64,000 bases of DNA from Lentzea californiensis (GTDB lineage Bacteria > Actinomycetota > Actinomycetes > Mycobacteriales > Pseudonocardiaceae): NCBI RefSeq assembly GCF_024648825.1, contig NZ_JANBBE010000002.1:1-64000 (forward strand), written 5' to 3'. The notes beneath the pieces were generated by a model. That model did not search any database. It saw nothing but the letters and a program-made list of their open reading frames with translations, and was not told the origin of the DNA. Positions 6,285 through 15,144 of the stretch are shown here, one piece after another (within the stretch, counting starts at the first letter, position 1; each line of letters opens with the position of its first letter). The position numbers were made by a program, and so were the translations under genes.

Positions 6285-8867
6285 ATGCCCGCTCGTGCCT
6301 TGGATAGAGCGCGCGAGTTGTACCTGAGAGGGTGGAACGAGCAGGCGAAGTTCCGCTTCCCGGCCGCCATCAAGCTTCTCAAGCGTGCACTCGCGCACGC
6401 CGATCGCTCGGAGCCGACACCGGAACGAACCGAGGTCCGGGTCAGGATCCTCTTCACCCTGGGCTTGTGCGTCGGTGAAACCAGCGGCATGGACGCCGCA
6501 CGCCAGGTCTTCGACGCGGCGCGCCGTGAGATCACCACCCTGCCCGACCCGAAGCTGCGCGACCAGCTCAACGGCAGCGTGGACAGCAACCAGGGCTTGA
6601 TGGTCATGCGGATGGGACAGCCGGACCAGGCAATCGAGTGGTTCAGCCGATACATCAACTTCGCCGAGCGTGAGATGGCTGCCGCCCCCGACAGCGTGGA
6701 TGCGGGGTTCGCGCAACGGTTGATGTCCTCCTTGCTCAACAGGGGTTTCGCGATGGCCGCCGTACGCAAGCGGACACCGGCCGTCGCCGATCTCGAGCGG
6801 GTGCTCGCCCTGTCGAGGGAGCACGACCAACCGGAGTGGAAGCCGTTCGCGGCTCATGCCCTCGGCAACGTCCACAAGCAGAGCGGTGAGCTGGCGGAGG
6901 CGTTGCGGCGCTACGAAGAGGCGGAGCGGATCTTCCGCGCCGACGACCAGCCCGCTCTCCTGGCACGCCTGCAGTTCGACCAGGCCGAGGCCATGCTCAT
7001 GATCGGCCTGTCCGACGAGGCCGGTAAGCACCTCGACGAGGCGCTGCCGGTGATGCGCAAGGAGAAGTTCGGCCAGGAGATCGCCGAGGTCGAGATGTTC
7101 CGCGCGTCCGCGGCGCTGCTGGACGACCAGCTGGACCTGGCGCGCCGCATGGCGAAGAGGTCCGAACGCAAGCTCATCCGCCGGGGCAGCACGTGGTGGA
7201 TGATGGCCGGCCTGATCGAACTGTGGGCGCACGGCCGCCACGCGATGCGCACCAAGCGGATCTCGAACGCCTTGGTGCAGAAGGCGTTGGCGCTGTCCGA
7301 GGAGCTGGCGGCCAACCACCTCGTGGACGAGTCACGGCTCGCGTTGCTCCTCGCGACCCGGCTGGAGATCCGCCGGGGAAGGCTGGCCGACGCCGAAGAG
7401 CTGCTGAAGAGGGTGCCCGGACCCCGCGCGGTCACGCCGCTCGACCACCGCATGCAACGCCGGCTGGTGCTGGCGGAACTCGCGCTGGCCAAGGGAAGCC
7501 GGCGCGCCGCGTTGACGCACGCACGGCAGGCCCTCGACGAGCTCGGCCGGGTGCGCGACCAACTCGGGGGCCTCGAACTCGTGTCCGCCACGGCGGTGCA
7601 CGGCAGGGAGCTGAGCGAGCTCGCGATCAAGCTCGCGCTGGAGGACGCGGACGCGCGCCGGCTCTTCGCCTGGCTGGAACGCACGCGCGCGCAGACCTAC
7701 CGGTACGAACCGCTGGAGGCGACCGACAACAACGAGGTCGCCGAGCGGATCACCGAGGTGCGCAACCTCAGCTGGGCGATCCTGCGGCACGGCCTGTCCG
7801 GCCAGCCGACCGCGGAGCTGCGCGGCAAGCTCGTGAAGGCGCAGCGCGAGGCGAACCGGCTCGGCTGGCACTCGCAGCGGTGGGGCAGGCCCCGGCCCGT
7901 CGCCGGCATCGGCGAGGTGGTCGCGGAGCTCGGGCAGCGGGCCATGGTCAGCTACGTCGTGTCCGGCGGTGAGATGGCCGCTGTCGTCGTCGCCGGTGGC
8001 CGGGTCAGCCTCGTGCGGCTCGGTGGCGCGGCCGAGGCGCTCGAGAGCGCCCAGAAACTCCACTTCGACCTCAACGCCCTGGCCCCCGACCACCTGCCGC
8101 AGCCGCTGGTGCAGGTCATCGGTGCGTCCGCGCACAAGCAGGCCGATCGGCTCGACGCGTTGCTGATCAAGCCGCTCGCGCACCTCATCGGCGGGCGCGA
8201 GCTCGTCATGGTGCCGACCGGCGAGCTGTACGCGGTGCCGTGGGGTGTGTTGCCGAGCCTGCACGGACGTCCGGTCGCCACCGCGCCCTCGGCCACGGCC
8301 TGGCTCGGTGCGGCGCAGGGCGGCAAGCCGAAGACCGACCGCGTGCTGGTGGTGCAGGGGCCCGGGCTCCTCTTCGGGCACGGCGAAGTGGACAAGCTGG
8401 CGACCTACCACGCCAACGCCACGATGCTCTCCGGCGACACCGCCACCGCCGCCGAGGTCATGGCGCACCTCGACGGGGCCGACCTCGTCCACGTCGCCGC
8501 CCACGGCGAGCACGAGATCGAGAACGCCCTGTTCTCCCGGCTCGAGCTTTTCGACGGGCCGTTGTTCGCGCACGAGCTGGGCCGGCTGAGGAACCCTCCG
8601 GCGCACGTGGTGCTCGCGGCGTGCGAGCTGGCGTTGAACCGCATCAGGCCTGGTGACGAGGCGCTCGGGTTCGCCGGCGCGATGCTGGCCGGAGGCACGC
8701 GGACCGTGGTCGCCGCGGCCAGCAAGGTCGGGGACGAGGCCAGTGCCGCGGCGATGGCCGACTACCACCGGGCGCTGGTGGCCGGGGCCGCGCCGGCGGT
8801 GGCACTTGCCGAGGCGATGGCGAAGGACCCGTTCCGCCGGCCGTTCCTCTGCCTGGGGTCCGGCTAG
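6285..8867 (+). CDS. TPR-CHAT (caspase-like) protein
   Basis: 860 residues from ATG 6285 (earlier in-frame starts exist, to 6210). The N-terminal two-thirds is alpha-helical with tetratricopeptide-like repeats (AIEWFSRYINFAEREM; ALGNVHKQSGELAEALRRYEEAERIF; MLMIGLSDEAGKHLDEALPV). The C-terminal ~250 residues are a CHAT domain. It has the conserved entry motif (ELVMVPTGELYAVPWGVLPSL) and the caspase-type dyad His740 (VHVAAHGEHE) and Cys780 (VVLAACELAL), so the protease site looks intact. CHAT proteins are cysteine proteases of the caspase clan, several acting in defence or regulated cell death with TPRs as sensors. The substrate here is unknown; the upstream 99-residue protein is the obvious candidate. 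The protein is cytosolic. Confidence 0.9.
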   Translation: MPARALDRARELYLRGWNEQAKFRFPAAIKLLKRALAHADRSEPTPERTEVRVRILFTLGLCVGETSGMDAARQVFDAARREITTLPDPKLRDQLNGSVDSNQGLMVMRMGQPDQAIEWFSRYINFAEREMAAAPDSVDAGFAQRLMSSLLNRGFAMAAVRKRTPAVADLERVLALSREHDQPEWKPFAAHALGNVHKQSGELAEALRRYEEAERIFRADDQPALLARLQFDQAEAMLMIGLSDEAGKHLDEALPVMRKEKFGQEIAEVEMFRASAALLDDQLDLARRMAKRSERKLIRRGSTWWMMAGLIELWAHGRHAMRTKRISNALVQKALALSEELAANHLVDESRLALLLATRLEIRRGRLADAEELLKRVPGPRAVTPLDHRMQRRLVLAELALAKGSRRAALTHARQALDELGRVRDQLGGLELVSATAVHGRELSELAIKLALEDADARRLFAWLERTRAQTYRYEPLEATDNNEVAERITEVRNLSWAILRHGLSGQPTAELRGKLVKAQREANRLGWHSQRWGRPRPVAGIGEVVAELGQRAMVSYVVSGGEMAAVVVAGGRVSLVRLGGAAEALESAQKLHFDLNALAPDHLPQPLVQVIGASAHKQADRLDALLIKPLAHLIGGRELVMVPTGELYAVPWGVLPSLHGRPVATAPSATAWLGAAQGGKPKTDRVLVVQGPGLLFGHGEVDKLATYHANATMLSGDTATAAEVMAHLDGADLVHVAAHGEHEIENALFSRLELFDGPLFAHELGRLRNPPAHVVLAACELALNRIRPGDEALGFAGAMLAGGTRTVVAAASKVGDEASAAAMADYHRALVAGAAPAVALAEAMAKDPFRRPFLCLGSG

Positions 8868-8988
8868 GCCGATCGAGTGGTCGTCCGCCGCGTAGTCGCT
8901 GGTCAGCGGTGACTTCCACGCTGGCTGCGAACGTGCTTGGTGAACTTCTCTCGTCGTTGTGCCATCTTGGACTGGACCGAGGGGAAGC

Positions 8989-9030
8989 CAATGGCCCGCC
9001 TATCGGCTCTAGTCGATAGGCGGGCCGTTG
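8989..9030 (+). terminator. Strong hairpin 16 bases before the M14 peptidase start
   Basis: 17-bp stem (8989-9005 with 9014-9030; arm CAATGGCCCGCCTATCG, one wobble) and an eight-base loop. It may terminate the TPR-CHAT transcript. It is so close to the peptidase start codon, leaving little room for a promoter or ribosome-binding site, that it could also be a 5'-UTR control structure. Confidence 0.55.
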
Positions 9031-9046
9031 TGCGAGAAACGACCGC

Positions 9047-11545
9047 ATGCGCAGAACTCTGCTCGCTGTTCTCCTTGCCGCCGCCGCGGTGATAGCGGCA
9101 CCGGCAACCGGAACGGCGCAACCGACTGCATCCACACCTTCGGTCACGGACCGAGAACCGGGCAACGGGCCTGAGCGCAACGAAGTCGCCACGCTGGACA
9201 ACGCTTTCCAGGCGCAGTCCGTGCTGGCCCAGGGGGAGAACCAGGCCGACAGGCATCAGGGCTACCCGCGCCGGACGACGCTGCGGACGTACCCGGAGAA
9301 CACGGCCGACAAGTCCATCAAGCTCGGCCTCGCGCCGTACCACTCGCTGGCGCCCAAGCTGAACGCGTTGCAGCAGAAGAGCAACCGGATCTCCGTCGAG
9401 GTCGTCGGCCAGTCGGGGCTCGGCCGCGACCTGTACCTCGTCACGCTGACGGCGCCGGAGAGCGCCACGGAGACCCGGATCCAGGAACGGTTCCGCGCCA
9501 CCGTCGAGGAAGGCCGCAACGTCCCGGCGGGGCTGTACAAGGCGCCGATCTGGATCAACAACAACATCCACGGCGACGAGTGGGAGGGCACCGACGGCGC
9601 GTTGCGCGTCATCGAGCACCTTGCCACCAGCAACGACGCGGACACCAAGAAGTTGTTGCAACGCAGCAGGGTCTACTTCAGCCTCACCTCGAACCCGGAC
9701 GGCCGCGTCGCCGGAACTCGTGCGAACAGCGCCGGGTTCGACCTCAACCGCGACTTCGTCACGAGCTCCCAGCCCGAGAACCGGGCCATGCAGGACGTGG
9801 TGGAGCGCACCCAGCCGTTGATCATGCTGGACGAGCACGGCTACGTGGCGAACACGCTGATCGAGCCGACCACGCCGCCGCACGGCCAGAACTACGACTT
9901 CGACCTGTACATCAAGCACGGTTATGCCAACGGTCTGCTGATGGAGAAGGCTGTGCAGGCGCTCGGTCACCCCGAGGCGGCGAAGCCGGAGATCCCGTTC
10001 CGCGACTACCCCGTCGGCGAGTGGGACGGCTGGGCGCCGATCTACACCGCCCAGTACGCGATGTACCACGGCGCCGTCTCGTACACGATCGAGATCCCGA
10101 TGCGCGTCAACCGCGGCGACTACGACGCCCTGCCGGTGGCGGAGCTGCAGCGGCGTTCGAAGATCAACACGGATGTCGTCGAGGCCACCATCAAGACCAC
10201 GCTCGACTACGTGGACGACAACCGGCGCAGCCTGATCGAGAACCAGACGGAGATGTTCCGCCGCGGCGCCGCCGGTGAGAAGCAGCGGTACATCCCCGAC
10301 GGTTTCGTGCCCGGCTTCGGGCCGGAGGACCGCTTCAGCACGGAGTTCCCGCGCGCCTACGTGATCACGAACGACCGGTCCGCACCCGCCGCCGCGCGGC
10401 TCGTCGACCAGCTCGTCCGGCACGACGTCCGGGTCGAACGCGCGGAGAGGCCGTTCACGCTGGGCGGCAAGCGCTATCCGGCCGGGTCGTACGTCGTGGA
10501 CATGCACCAGCCCAAGCGCGGCCTCGCGAACGTGATGCTGGAGCAGGGCAGCGACATCTCCGACAAGGCACCGGTCATGTACGACATCTCCGGCTGGAGC
10601 CACCGCCTGCTGTGGGGCGCGTCCGTCGAGATCCACCGGAACGGCCAGTTCCGCTTCGACGGCAAGCCCGTCACGGCGGCCGCGCCGACCGGTGCCGTCG
10701 ATGCCGCGCCAGGGGCCGACCTCGCCCTCACCCTGACCGACCAGAAGGACGTCAGCGCGGTCAACGACCTGCTGTCGCGCGGCCTCGAACTGCGCCGCCA
10801 GGACAACGGCACGATCGTCGTCCCGGCACGGGAGAGGGCCGCCGCCCAGGAGGTCGCCGACCGCTACGGCGTGCGCTTCACCACCGCCAAGGCCGGCGGC
10901 GAGGCGTTGCAGCGCAAGGTGATCGCGGCCGCCGTCTCCGCCGACGAACTGCAGGTGCTGCGCGAGTCCGGGTTCGACGTCCGCACGATCTCCACGGCGG
11001 TGCTGAACGCGGGCTTCGACTGGTCGCGGATCGACGCGCTTTACGTGGGCGCGGGCCTGAACTACACGCAGCTCAACGCCACCGCGAAGGCCGCTCTCGA
11101 CGCGTTCCTCCAGCGCGGCGGTGTGGTCACGCGCGGGGCGACGGGCAGCAGGTTCAACACCGACGCCAAGCTCCTGCAGGCCACCCCGGTCGCCGGGTGG
11201 GAGGACGCCAACGGCGTCGTGAACGTCGTCAACGGCACCGGTCCGGTCGGCGCCGGCGCGTTGCCGCACTCGTTCGTCTACTCGCCGCAGTGGTTCACGA
11301 ACCTCGGCACGGGCGTGACAGTCGAACAGCGCTACGGCAGCACGGTGATCGCCGCGGGCCACTGGCACGCACGCGACAACGGCACCGGCGGTCAGGACGT
11401 GGCAGCGGGTCAGGCGGCGGTCGTGTCCGGTACGGCGGCGAACGGCGCGAAGGTGGTGTTGTTCGGCACCGAGCCGATGTTCCGCAACCACCCGAAGGGC
11501 CTGTACGCGCAGGTCGCGCGCGCTCTGTTCTGGAGCGCCGGCTAA
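9047..11545 (+). CDS. Secreted M14-family zinc metallocarboxypeptidase
   Basis: 832 residues. The N-terminus is a Sec signal peptide (MRRTLLAVLLAAAAVIAAPA, with TAQPTAS near cleavage). The M14 catalytic domain shows the zinc motif HGDE (H175, E178 in NNNIHGDEWEG), the substrate-binding NPDGR and DLNRDF motifs, the third zinc ligand His264 (LDEHGYV) and a later SYTIEIPMR glutamate. The C-terminal ~400 residues are a long extension lacking obvious motifs, probably beta-rich. The protein is probably exported for peptide or cell-wall degradation. It stands alone between two hairpins and is not part of the CHAT operon. Confidence 0.9.
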   Translation: MRRTLLAVLLAAAAVIAAPATGTAQPTASTPSVTDREPGNGPERNEVATLDNAFQAQSVLAQGENQADRHQGYPRRTTLRTYPENTADKSIKLGLAPYHSLAPKLNALQQKSNRISVEVVGQSGLGRDLYLVTLTAPESATETRIQERFRATVEEGRNVPAGLYKAPIWINNNIHGDEWEGTDGALRVIEHLATSNDADTKKLLQRSRVYFSLTSNPDGRVAGTRANSAGFDLNRDFVTSSQPENRAMQDVVERTQPLIMLDEHGYVANTLIEPTTPPHGQNYDFDLYIKHGYANGLLMEKAVQALGHPEAAKPEIPFRDYPVGEWDGWAPIYTAQYAMYHGAVSYTIEIPMRVNRGDYDALPVAELQRRSKINTDVVEATIKTTLDYVDDNRRSLIENQTEMFRRGAAGEKQRYIPDGFVPGFGPEDRFSTEFPRAYVITNDRSAPAAARLVDQLVRHDVRVERAERPFTLGGKRYPAGSYVVDMHQPKRGLANVMLEQGSDISDKAPVMYDISGWSHRLLWGASVEIHRNGQFRFDGKPVTAAAPTGAVDAAPGADLALTLTDQKDVSAVNDLLSRGLELRRQDNGTIVVPARERAAAQEVADRYGVRFTTAKAGGEALQRKVIAAAVSADELQVLRESGFDVRTISTAVLNAGFDWSRIDALYVGAGLNYTQLNATAKAALDAFLQRGGVVTRGATGSRFNTDAKLLQATPVAGWEDANGVVNVVNGTGPVGAGALPHSFVYSPQWFTNLGTGVTVEQRYGSTVIAAGHWHARDNGTGGQDVAAGQAAVVSGTAANGAKVVLFGTEPMFRNHPKGLYAQVARALFWSAG

Positions 11546-11553
11546 GACCAAGA

Positions 11554-11588
11554 GGGGCGGGGAAGGCCCCGACAGCCTTCCTCGCCCC
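11554..11588 (+). terminator. Terminator after the M14 peptidase
   Basis: Arms GGGGCGGGGAAGGC (11554-11567) and 11575-11588 pair over 14 bp with one wobble. It sits between convergent genes and may serve both. Confidence 0.7.
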
Positions 11589-11626
11589 GCTTGCAATACC
11601 CCGCTCAAGGGTTCCCGTTTCCGGAT

Positions 11627-11989
11627 CTACGAAACCCCTGGCGGCAGGAAGCCGTGTGCCGACAGGTCGAACCAGTTGCCCTCGGGGTCGATCGCCCGGT
11701 ACTCCGCGAACGGCCGGTCGCCACCCCGCAACGCGGGCCTCGGCTCCAGCGTCTCCAGGTACGGCGCGACGTCGTCCACCTGGAACCCGAAGTGGTTGAA
11801 GCCGGTCGGCACGTCACCGTCGAGCCGCTGCTGGATCAACGCCAGGTTCAGGTACCCGTCGGTGACGAAGTGGCTGCCGTCGGGATCGGTGTGGAACAAC
11901 GACATCCCGAACCGCGACGTGTAGAAGCCGGCCATCTTCTCGGCGTCCTGCACGACGAACGCGATGTGCCGCAACCTGGGCCTGCTCAT
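11627..11989 (-). CDS. VOC-superfamily (glyoxalase/dioxygenase-like) protein
   Basis: 120 residues from ATG 11989. Single vicinal-oxygen-chelate fold: RLRHIAFVVQDAEKMAGFYTS, FNHFGFQVDD, AIDPEGNWFDL. Candidate metal ligands are His8 and the EGNWFDL region, but the substrate cannot be read from sequence. The start overlaps the stop of the SnoaL-like gene (ATGA), making it the last gene of a three-gene operon. Confidence 0.85.
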   Translation of the reverse strand: MSRPRLRHIAFVVQDAEKMAGFYTSRFGMSLFHTDPDGSHFVTDGYLNLALIQQRLDGDVPTGFNHFGFQVDDVAPYLETLEPRPALRGGDRPFAEYRAIDPEGNWFDLSAHGFLPPGVS

Positions 11990-12354
11990 GACTTTCCCTT
12001 CGGGATCATGTTGTGGAACGCGGCGATCTCCCACCCGTCCCCGCGCCGCACGACGACGGCCTGCGCGTGGGTGGTGATGCCCGCCGGGGCGATGGACGAC
12101 GTGACGTGCACGACCGAGATCTCGGAGGTCAGCGGCCTGATCAGACTGATCTCGGCGGTGAGTTCGGTGTCGCGGTACGGCCCCGCGAACAGCTGGGAGT
12201 GCCGCGCTGCCACCGCGTGCCGCCCGACCAGCTCCTCACCTCGCACGGTCACGAAGTCGACGTCCTCGGCGAAGACGGAGGCGAACGCGGCGCCGTCCCC
12301 GAGGGCCCAGCCCTGCTCCATGCGTTGCCACAGCGCGTAGATCTGTTCGGTCAT
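11986..12354 (-). CDS. SnoaL-like / SgcJ-EcaC family protein
   Basis: 122 residues with an NTF2-like cone fold. The pattern is YALWQRMEQGWALGDGAAFASVFAEDVDFVTVRG, then VVVRRGDGWEIAAFHNM at the end. The SgcJ/EcaC family holds small enzymes and binding proteins common in natural-product and stress loci; no catalytic residues can be assigned. It overlaps its neighbours by ATGA at both ends, so translation is coupled with the JAMM and VOC genes. Confidence 0.8.
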   Translation of the reverse strand: MTEQIYALWQRMEQGWALGDGAAFASVFAEDVDFVTVRGEELVGRHAVAARHSQLFAGPYRDTELTAEISLIRPLTSEISVVHVTSSIAPAGITTHAQAVVVRRGDGWEIAAFHNMIPKGKS

Positions 12355-12968
12355 GAGTGGTTCATCCTCAACGGCAGGCGCAGGCACTCGGCGTCCCATG
12401 CGGCAAGCGAGTAGTAGAGGCCGCCATGGCGGCGTTCGAGGTAGCAGACGACGTTCACGGGCCATCCGCTGTTGCGGAACATGTGCTCGTCCATCGGTGT
12501 CGGGCTGTCGCTCAACGGCCGGTCGCGCTCGCATTCGGGACCGAGCCGGTGCCAGTCCGGGTGCAGGTGGATCGAGCCCAGGACGTCCAAGCCGCAGGCG
12601 TCGGCCTCCCGCGTGATCGTCAGCAGGTCGGCGGGGTCGAGCCACCACGCCCGCACCGGGTTCTCGTACGCCGTGCCGAACCGGGGCACGATCGTCGAGG
12701 AGAACTCCTCACGCGCCGAGGGGTCCGTCAGGCGCGCGTTGCGGCCGAACGCCACCTCGGACACCACGGCCTCGGTGCCGGCGGACCAGCCGAGCAGCAC
12801 CGCGAAACACGGTCTCGGCTCGTCCTCGGTGATGAACGAGTATTCGGCGGACGCGGCCTCCAGAAACGTTCTCACGGCGCGATCCGAAAACAGCACAGCG
12901 TCGGTACGCGCCGGGCGCTCGGCCAATTCCATCACGCGACCGAACGTATCGAGACCAGCCTGTCTCAT
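12351..12968 (-). CDS. Putative JAMM/MPN-type metalloprotease-like protein
   Basis: 205 residues. The central region has a JAMM-like metal signature: a Glu in VVSEVAFGRN, His134 and His136 in GSIHLHPDW, and T157-P-M-D160 as the T/S-x-x-D element. The insertion between HxHP and TxxD is longer than canonical. Bacterial JAMM proteins usually cut isopeptide or C-terminal peptide bonds on sulfur-carrier or ubiquitin-like partners, but no such partner gene is nearby. First gene of the operon with SnoaL and VOC genes, divergent from a LysR regulator. A distant MPN homologue without peptidase activity is possible. Confidence 0.6.
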   Translation of the reverse strand: MRQAGLDTFGRVMELAERPARTDAVLFSDRAVRTFLEAASAEYSFITEDEPRPCFAVLLGWSAGTEAVVSEVAFGRNARLTDPSAREEFSSTIVPRFGTAYENPVRAWWLDPADLLTITREADACGLDVLGSIHLHPDWHRLGPECERDRPLSDSPTPMDEHMFRNSGWPVNVVCYLERRHGGLYYSLAAWDAECLRLPLRMNHS

Positions 12969-12973
12969 GCGAC

Positions 12974-13009
12974 ATCGCTAAGGGTATTGGCCCTATTACA
13001 TTGAGCGAT
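12974..13009. promoter_or_regulatory. Nested dyads between the JAMM operon and lysR
   Basis: The 53-bp intergenic space holds an outer ATCGCT...AGCGAT dyad (12974-12979 and 13004-13009). Inside it is AGGG-TATTGG-CCCT (12981-12994). LysR regulators typically bind such dyads and control the divergent operon. It is the only space available for both promoters. Confidence 0.55.
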
Positions 13010-13021
13010 AACATCGGACTC

Positions 13022-13969
13022 ATGCGTCTGGAAGTGCGGCACCTCGAACTGGTCGTGGCGATCGCCGACTGCGGCAGCCTGCGCAAGGCCGCCGCCCGGC
13101 TGCACCTCACCCAGCCCGCGGTGACGACGCAGCTCAAGCGCATCGAGGACCACCTGGGCGGCACGCTTTTCCTGCGTGCGGCCGACGGCGTCAAGCTCAC
13201 GCCGACCGGCCAGGACTTCGTCCAGGAAGCACGGTCGATGCTCACTCAACTGGTCACGCTGGAACGCGTAACGCGCCGTAACGCGCAATGCCCCAGCGCT
13301 CCGACCAGGCTCGCGGGAATCCCCGCTCATCACTTCGGACTACTGGTCGCCGCACTAAAGGACAACGTCACCAGTCGCACCATCAAGGAGACGGGCACGC
13401 TCACCGCGTTGCTCGCCACCGGCGAACTCGACATCGCCGTCCTGCGTCGATTTCCCGGCACCCCGCTGACCCTTCCGCCGAACGCAGGACACCGGCTGCT
13501 CACCCGCGAACCGCTGTTCGTCGGCGTCCCCGAACACCATGCACGAGCACGACAGCCCGAGATCCCGCTGGAGGCTCTGGCGAACGACAAGTGGGTCATG
13601 CCGGAGCCCGACGACAGCGGCATGAACGCCCACTTCGCCCGCGAGTGTGCGGCCAGGGGCTTCGAGCAACGGATCGCGCACTTCAGCAGCGAGGCGCACG
13701 TCGCGCTGACGTTGATCAGGGAGTCCGGCGCGGTCTGCCCGCTCTATCCGGTCGGCGGCACTCCGCCCGGCGTCGCGCGCCTGCCGGTCACCGGCAACCC
13801 GCTGGTGCGCGAGGTCGTGCTGGCCTGGCGCACGGACGCGCCGGTCGCGGAGGAGGTCGACGACCTGTGCGACCAGGTCGCCTCGGAGTACCTGAAGCTG
13901 GTCGGGGAGAGCGAGGTCTACGCGCGGTGGTGGCGCGACGGAGGAGAGCAGTTCGCCCTCGGCTCCTAG
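13022..13969 (+). CDS. LysR-family transcriptional regulator
   Basis: 315 residues. N-terminal winged helix-turn-helix (LELVVAIADCGSLRKAAARLHLTQPAVTTQLKRIEDHLG) followed by a periplasmic-binding-protein-like effector domain. ATG 13022 matches the family start (MRLEVRHLE); a TTG at 13001 is in frame but unlikely. It is divergent from the JAMM-SnoaL-VOC operon across the nested dyads, so it probably senses a metabolite of that operon and also controls itself. Confidence 0.92.
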   Translation: MRLEVRHLELVVAIADCGSLRKAAARLHLTQPAVTTQLKRIEDHLGGTLFLRAADGVKLTPTGQDFVQEARSMLTQLVTLERVTRRNAQCPSAPTRLAGIPAHHFGLLVAALKDNVTSRTIKETGTLTALLATGELDIAVLRRFPGTPLTLPPNAGHRLLTREPLFVGVPEHHARARQPEIPLEALANDKWVMPEPDDSGMNAHFARECAARGFEQRIAHFSSEAHVALTLIRESGAVCPLYPVGGTPPGVARLPVTGNPLVREVVLAWRTDAPVAEEVDDLCDQVASEYLKLVGESEVYARWWRDGGEQFALGS

Positions 13970-13973
13970 AACC

Positions 13974-15134
13974 TCAGTCCTTCGTGCCGCCGCCGTTGTT
14001 CGGGCGCACGATGATGACGACCCGGTCGTCCGACGACACCGGCGTGCCACCGGCCTTGTTGACCGTGCCGACCAGCGACGCCGACTCGTTCAGCATCTCC
14101 ATCGGCCCGAGCAGGCCGAAGCCGTCCTCCGCCATCGCGATCTCCGGCTTGCCCGTGAAGGCACCGGCGGCGTTCATCGACAACGACTGGTAGCCGGGCG
14201 TCTTGGACGTCGCCACGGACAGCTGGTCCGAGTACGACGAGCAGCCCATCACGCCGGGCCGGTCCGGCCACGCCCACGCGACCTCGCCGAGCTTGCCGGG
14301 CGCCACGCGGTAGACGACGTCGCCGCTGGCGGCCCAGTCCGTCACCCAGGTCTTCGAGGTGTCCGCCGAGACGCACAGGCCGCCGGGCAGTCGCAGTCCG
14401 GAGGAGACGACCGCGCTGCCCGCCGTCGGGTTGCCCTGGGCGGGCTGGCCGGAGCCGTCGATCCGCAGCACCTTGCCGGCCAGGGAGTTCGGGTCGGCGG
14501 CCAGCGCGGGGTTCCCGGCGTCACCGGTCGCGACGAGGATCGCGCCCTTGCGGTCGCTCGCCAGCACACCCCGGTTGCCCGACGGGCCCTTCGGGATGCC
14601 GGTGAGGATCGGCTTGGGCGAGTCTCCGGGGGCGATGCGCAGCACCCGGTTGTCCGTCGCCGTCGTGACGTAGACGTACGCGAGCTGGTCCTCGGCGAAC
14701 GTCGCCGACAGCGCCAGGCCGGACAGCCCGCCGTCGGTCGACGCGTCGACCTCCAGCTGGGCGACCACGACCGGGTCGACGTCCTTGGCGACCTTGAGCA
14801 GGCGCCCGCCGCGTTCGGTCGCGTACGCCGCGACGCCGCCCTGGGCGTCCGCGCCGATCGGGGCGACGCCCGTGACGGTGTTGAGGCAGGTGGCCACGAC
14901 GGCCGGGTGGTAGTCCTTGCAGCCCTGCGGCGGCGGCACGCTCTGCGGCGCCGGGTTGCGGCCGGGATCGCCGGGCGTCGGGCGGTACTCGCCCGGCAGC
15001 TCCGGCTTCGGGCCCGCCTGCGGGGTCAGCTGTGGTTGCGCGCTCCACTGCGTGGGCGCCGGCTCGTCGGGAAAGCTCGCGCAGCCCCCTGCCAGCAGGC
15101 AGACGGCGGTCAGCAACGCTACGGAACGAACCAC
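13974..15134 (-). CDS. LppZ-like lipoprotein, PQQ glucose/sorbosone dehydrogenase-like propeller
   Basis: 386 residues from GTG 15134. Signal peptide with lipobox LLAGGC (lipidated Cys around 18), then a Pro-rich spacer and a six-bladed propeller of the glucose/sorbosone dehydrogenase type (GGLSGLALSATFAEDQLAYVY; NRVLRIAPGD; SLAGKVLRIDGSG). Mycobacterial LppZ (Rv3006) lies in the same neighbourhood, upstream of DoxX. Enzymatic activity is uncertain because many actinobacterial members lack a demonstrated cofactor. It sits tail-to-tail with lysR, 4 bp apart. Confidence 0.8.
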   Translation of the reverse strand: MVRSVALLTAVCLLAGGCASFPDEPAPTQWSAQPQLTPQAGPKPELPGEYRPTPGDPGRNPAPQSVPPPQGCKDYHPAVVATCLNTVTGVAPIGADAQGGVAAYATERGGRLLKVAKDVDPVVVAQLEVDASTDGGLSGLALSATFAEDQLAYVYVTTATDNRVLRIAPGDSPKPILTGIPKGPSGNRGVLASDRKGAILVATGDAGNPALAADPNSLAGKVLRIDGSGQPAQGNPTAGSAVVSSGLRLPGGLCVSADTSKTWVTDWAASGDVVYRVAPGKLGEVAWAWPDRPGVMGCSSYSDQLSVATSKTPGYQSLSMNAAGAFTGKPEIAMAEDGFGLLGPMEMLNESASLVGTVNKAGGTPVSSDDRVVIIVRPNNGGGTKD

Positions 15135-15144
15135 GGCTCCCAGG

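Noticed and set aside
8903..11608. 900-codon open frame antisense to the M14 peptidase (and similar long antisense frames opposite gatB, ppk, serA and the subtilase)
   Set aside because: High-GC coding DNA leaves long stop-free mirror frames; the composition is Arg/Val/Asp-rich without motifs, and the sense genes are clear.
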